From contig NZ_CP116887.1 of NCBI RefSeq assembly GCF_028421645.1, forward strand, positions 2,420,001-2,484,000: a stretch of 64,000 nucleotides of DNA. The letters run 5' to 3'. A model generated the notes under the pieces. The model was not told where the DNA came from and ran no database searches. It saw only the letters and a list, made by a program, of their open reading frames with translations. The DNA comes from Aneurinibacillus sp. Ricciae_BoGa-3 (lineage in GTDB: Bacteria > Bacillota > Bacilli > Aneurinibacillales > Aneurinibacillaceae). Positions 61,446 through 64,000 of the stretch are shown in pieces. Each line of letters begins with the position of its first letter. The stretch's first letter is position 1. The position numbers and the translations under genes were made by a program.

Positions 61446-62339
61446 TTAATATTTCGAGAACAAATTTTTCGACGTTTCAATCATCGTATCTTTTATTTTT
61501 TGGTCTACCGAAGGATGGAAAATTAAGTAAATCGGTGTAGAGGGAAGTGACTTGCGAAGATTAAGTTTTACAAGTGTTCCATTATTGAGTTCTTCCCGAA
61601 CGATAACCTCTTGTAAAAAAGCAATTCCCATCCCTTTTCGAACCATCATTTTTAACCAACCGATGTTGCTGATTTCGATTTGCTGATATTCTTTCAGTTG
61701 TTTTTTTTCTAGAAATTGTTCTACTATTCGTGTGGAATAAAATTCTTTGTTGTATACAATAATCCTTTGATAAGATAAATCGGACGTTACAACCTTTTCT
61801 AATTTTGTAAGGGGATGATCAGGTGCACAAACTAGAATGTTCTGTTCGTTTGCAATTTTGATCATGGAGACATCTGGATAGTTTTCTTCCACCTGAATGT
61901 AACCGAAACCAACATCGACTACACCGGTTCGAATATCTTGCATGATAAGATCAGTTGTACTGATTTTAACTGGGAATTCAAAGTTTGGAAAACAATCATA
62001 CAAAACGTTGAGTACTTCCGGCATGATTTCGACCCCCATATGATTGGGGCAGGAGATTCGTAATATCTTCTTCTGAATAGGCATTTCCCTAAGTTCACCG
62101 TAAGCCTTTTCAATAAGTTTGAAGGCTTCTTGGAAATATGGTAATATTTTTTCTCCAGCTTGCGTCAACTGTACCTTTCTACCGTTGATCCGTTCAAACA
62201 ATGGAGAATTCAGTTGCTGTTCGAGCTGTTGGATACGAACGCTTATGGTCGGTTGACTAATATATAAAGCCTCTGCAGCTGCAGAAAAACTTCCCTTCTC
62301 CACAATTTTTAAAAAAGCTTCAATGTTCTTTAATTGCAT
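61446..62339 (-). CDS. LysR-family transcriptional regulator
   Basis: 297 aa. The N-terminal helix-turn-helix is FLKIVEKGSFSAAAEALYIS followed by QPTISVRIQQLE. The substrate-binding domain (about 90-290) has the usual two lobes, with a CAPDHPL hinge segment. It is divergent from the MFS gene at 62640 and probably regulates it. Confidence 0.9.
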   Translation of the reverse strand: MQLKNIEAFLKIVEKGSFSAAAEALYISQPTISVRIQQLEQQLNSPLFERINGRKVQLTQAGEKILPYFQEAFKLIEKAYGELREMPIQKKILRISCPNHMGVEIMPEVLNVLYDCFPNFEFPVKISTTDLIMQDIRTGVVDVGFGYIQVEENYPDVSMIKIANEQNILVCAPDHPLTKLEKVVTSDLSYQRIIVYNKEFYSTRIVEQFLEKKQLKEYQQIEISNIGWLKMMVRKGMGIAFLQEVIVREELNNGTLVKLNLRKSLPSTPIYLIFHPSVDQKIKDTMIETSKNLFSKY

Positions 62340-62375
62340 AAGGGCGTTCTTCCTTCTTTTTGATGTTTTATACTT

Positions 62376-62392
62376 TATTAATTATATTAATA
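62376..62392. promoter_or_regulatory. LysR-type binding site candidate
   Basis: TATTAAT-TAT-ATTAATA is a perfect palindrome that contains a T-N11-A pattern. It lies 37 bases upstream of the divergent LysR gene. The region is very AT-rich, so the evidence is modest. Confidence 0.45.
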
Positions 62393-62577
62393 GGTTTTAT
62401 AAAAACAATCAATTTGTAAAATTTCGTAATTTTAACTAATCTAAATATAAATAATAAACACAAACTTCTAAAGTGTTATTAAGGGTGGTGATTCAATTTA
62501 GAAACAAAAGCTTCATGTGAACATGGAAGACAAATGCTAAAATGGCTTCACAATGTAATGAATTGTTTAAAGACAAA

Positions 62578-62591
62578 TGTAAGCGCTACAA
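62578..62591. promoter_or_regulatory. cre-like sequence before the MFS gene
   Basis: TGTAAGCGCTACAA shares the AAGCGCT core with cre sites but misses two consensus positions. It lies 48 bases before the MFS start. Confidence 0.3.
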
Positions 62592-62639
62592 AAAGTGACA
62601 GACAACTGTCAACTATTTACCATCAGGAGGTTTTTATTT

Positions 62640-63884
62640 ATGAAGACGGGGCTCAGGCCAGCTTTTTTAGCTTTATTTTTTGCATGGTTGGTATATTTAT
62701 TGTCTTATGTAAGTAGAATGTCGTGGCCCCCGATTATACCTTTAGCTTCACATGACCTTGGAATAAATGCTACTCAGGCTGGAAGTTTCATGACCGCGTT
62801 CTATATTGGATATGTCCTGACTCAAATTCCAGGTGGATTTTTAACAGATCGTTATGGTTATCGAAAAGTATTACTAGGTTCATTGTTTATCATTGGCATA
62901 TCCACTTTACTTACCTCGTTCACGGCTACTTTTACTTTAGGATTTCTAACTAGAGTTTTAGCCGGTGTGGGATCAGGGGCCATTTTCTCTGCTGGATTGC
63001 TAGCCATCACAGATTGGTTTCCTCAAAATAGACGTGGGCTAGCCAACGGTTTATTCATGACATCGACCTCTTTAGGTGTGTCTCTTGTAAATTTATATGT
63101 TCCAACTCTATCAAAAGGGTATGGCTGGCGTACTTCGTTTTTGGTGTCCGGACTGCTTCCTTTGTTAGGTTTCATCCTGGCATTTTTTCTACTAAAAGAA
63201 CGTACACCTGTGACGCAACAGAGCACAGAGGCAAAAGATAATAAAAGTTATTGGCAGGATGTTATCTTATTATTTAAAAATAGAAACCTATTATTAACAG
63301 GGATTGCTGGGTTTGGTGGACAATGGGCTACACTGGGAATTGCAACATGGGCGAATGCGTATTTAAATAAATCGTTGCATCTTTCTCTTGTACAAGCAGG
63401 TTTATTCATGTCTTTCTTTGGGACAGCAGCTTTATTGTGCAAGCCAATCACAGGGATTTTATCTGACATTGTTAATCGTAAAACGCTGTCATTTTGGATT
63501 TTGTTATTGCTTGGCCCGATTTTACTTTGGTTTGGTGTGAACCAAAACATTTCCTATTTATATTTTTTACTTCCAATTATAGGTATTCTGGGCTATGCAT
63601 TTTACCCTCCATTAAATACATTGATATGTGATTCAGTGGATAAAAAATTTGTAGGAACCGCTTCTGGTTTAGTTAATGCCATGTGGCAATTGGGTGCTCT
63701 CATAGCACCATTAGCTGTAGGCGCTGTCATTGACATGACACATAATTACTTTTTCGTTTTTGCAACTTTAGGTGCGGGTCCGGTATTAGGAGCTTTTGCT
63801 ATCTTATTTGTTAAAGGTGGAAAGAGTCCCGTAGTACAAGACAAGGAGAAACAGGTCGCTTTTGTAGAGGCTACACAAACATAG
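62640..63884 (+). CDS. MFS transporter
   Basis: 414 aa, twelve predicted helices. It has WLVYLLSYVSRMSWPPIIPL in helix 1, GGFLTDRYGYRKVLLGS between helices 2 and 3, LTRVLAGVGSGAIFSAGLLA in helix 4, and GILSDIVNRKTL in the second half. It starts at the ATG behind CAGGAGG. The substrate is unknown; it may be an organic acid, as for many LysR-linked MFS proteins. Confidence 0.88.
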   Translation: MKTGLRPAFLALFFAWLVYLLSYVSRMSWPPIIPLASHDLGINATQAGSFMTAFYIGYVLTQIPGGFLTDRYGYRKVLLGSLFIIGISTLLTSFTATFTLGFLTRVLAGVGSGAIFSAGLLAITDWFPQNRRGLANGLFMTSTSLGVSLVNLYVPTLSKGYGWRTSFLVSGLLPLLGFILAFFLLKERTPVTQQSTEAKDNKSYWQDVILLFKNRNLLLTGIAGFGGQWATLGIATWANAYLNKSLHLSLVQAGLFMSFFGTAALLCKPITGILSDIVNRKTLSFWILLLLGPILLWFGVNQNISYLYFLLPIIGILGYAFYPPLNTLICDSVDKKFVGTASGLVNAMWQLGALIAPLAVGAVIDMTHNYFFVFATLGAGPVLGAFAILFVKGGKSPVVQDKEKQVAFVEATQT

Positions 63885-63894
63885 AAACATTATT

Positions 63895-63922
63895 AAAAAA
63901 GTCACCGTCAGGTGGCTTTTTT
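63895..63922 (+). terminator. Terminator of the MFS gene
   Basis: AAAAAAGTCACC pairs with GGTGGCTTTTTT (one wobble) across GTCA, with a T tract. Confidence 0.9.
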
Positions 63923-63936
63923 CTTATTTGTACGAA

Positions 63937-63976
63937 AAAACGGTAACCAAAGCTTTGTGCTATGGTTACCGTTTTT
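63937..63976. terminator. Second terminator, probably for a gene beyond the window
   Basis: AAAACGGTAACCA (63937-63949) pairs perfectly with TGGTTACCGTTTT (63963-63975), with T runs on both strands. It is likely the end of a convergent minus-strand gene to the right. Confidence 0.8.
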
Positions 63977-64000
63977 AATATCAAGTAGTCTTTTACCACA

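Noticed and set aside
1..64000. CRISPR arrays, tRNA and rRNA genes, complete insertion sequences
   Set aside because: No spaced direct-repeat array, cloverleaf with CCA-type end, rRNA segment or transposase frame was seen by eye.

Overview
The window looks like a chromosomal segment of an endospore-forming member of the Bacillales. It carries an alpha/beta-type small acid-soluble spore protein, a YjcZ-family sporulation peptide, YozQ-, YckD- and FbpA-like small proteins, a cysJI pair very close to the Bacillus type, Gram-positive ribosome binding sites with frequent TTG/GTG starts, CcpA/cre logic and Bacillus-type riboswitches. I cannot name the species. I found no rRNA, tRNA, CRISPR array or intact insertion sequence.

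Layout. 1-3.6 kb holds the riboflavin operon ribD-ribE-ribBA-ribH; its FMN riboswitch, if present, lies outside the window. 3.6-6.2 kb holds a ZTP riboswitch with folD, then a CNT nucleoside transporter. 6.2-13.1 kb holds an IolS-like aldo/keto reductase, a GntR-regulated acyl-CoA cluster (crotonase-fold protein, class III CoA-transferase, MHS transporter), a second MFS transporter and a small winged-helix-like protein. 13.3-21 kb holds a spore protein, a YozQ-like protein and a complete acetoin dehydrogenase operon acoABCL. That operon has a clear sigma-54 promoter and upstream palindrome, and is followed by the activator acoR with a cre site in its promoter. 21-29 kb holds an ArsR/flavin monooxygenase pair, a DMT exporter, endonuclease IV, small secreted or coiled-coil proteins, and a tandem glycine riboswitch driving an AGCS symporter. 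29-33 kb holds cysJI.

33-38 kb holds a second sigma-54 system. A PAS-AAA+-Fis activator is divergent from an operon of MHS transporter, amidohydrolase and single-domain Rieske protein, with a sigma-54 promoter and three TGTGCA-N4-TGCACA-type palindromes between them. 38-43.7 kb holds housekeeping and small genes, a cell-wall hydrolase, a cold-shock gene with a long structured leader, and candidate structured RNAs. 44-49 kb holds an unusual pair, a double-ASKHA activase of 1153 aa followed by a 2-hydroxyacyl-CoA-dehydratase-like protein. 49-54 kb is a low-density accessory stretch of small hypothetical proteins, one of which fuses a zinc ribbon to a phage Gp49-like domain.

54-64 kb is a catabolic region. 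Two IclR regulators flank a PdxA-family dehydrogenase, the alpha and beta subunits of a Rieske ring-hydroxylating oxygenase and an aromatic-acid-type MFS transporter. This is the gene set of terephthalate-type upper pathways (tphB, tphA2, tphA3, tphR) but without a reductase or ring-cleavage enzyme. Its left edge carries what looks like the 5' end of a tyrosine recombinase, and its right edge a truncated polysaccharide deacetylase, which suggests past rearrangement. A LysR regulator and another MFS transporter close the window.

Together these genes describe a metabolically versatile soil-type spore former. Several peripheral carbon routes are under dedicated activators, and basic metabolism is under riboswitch control.
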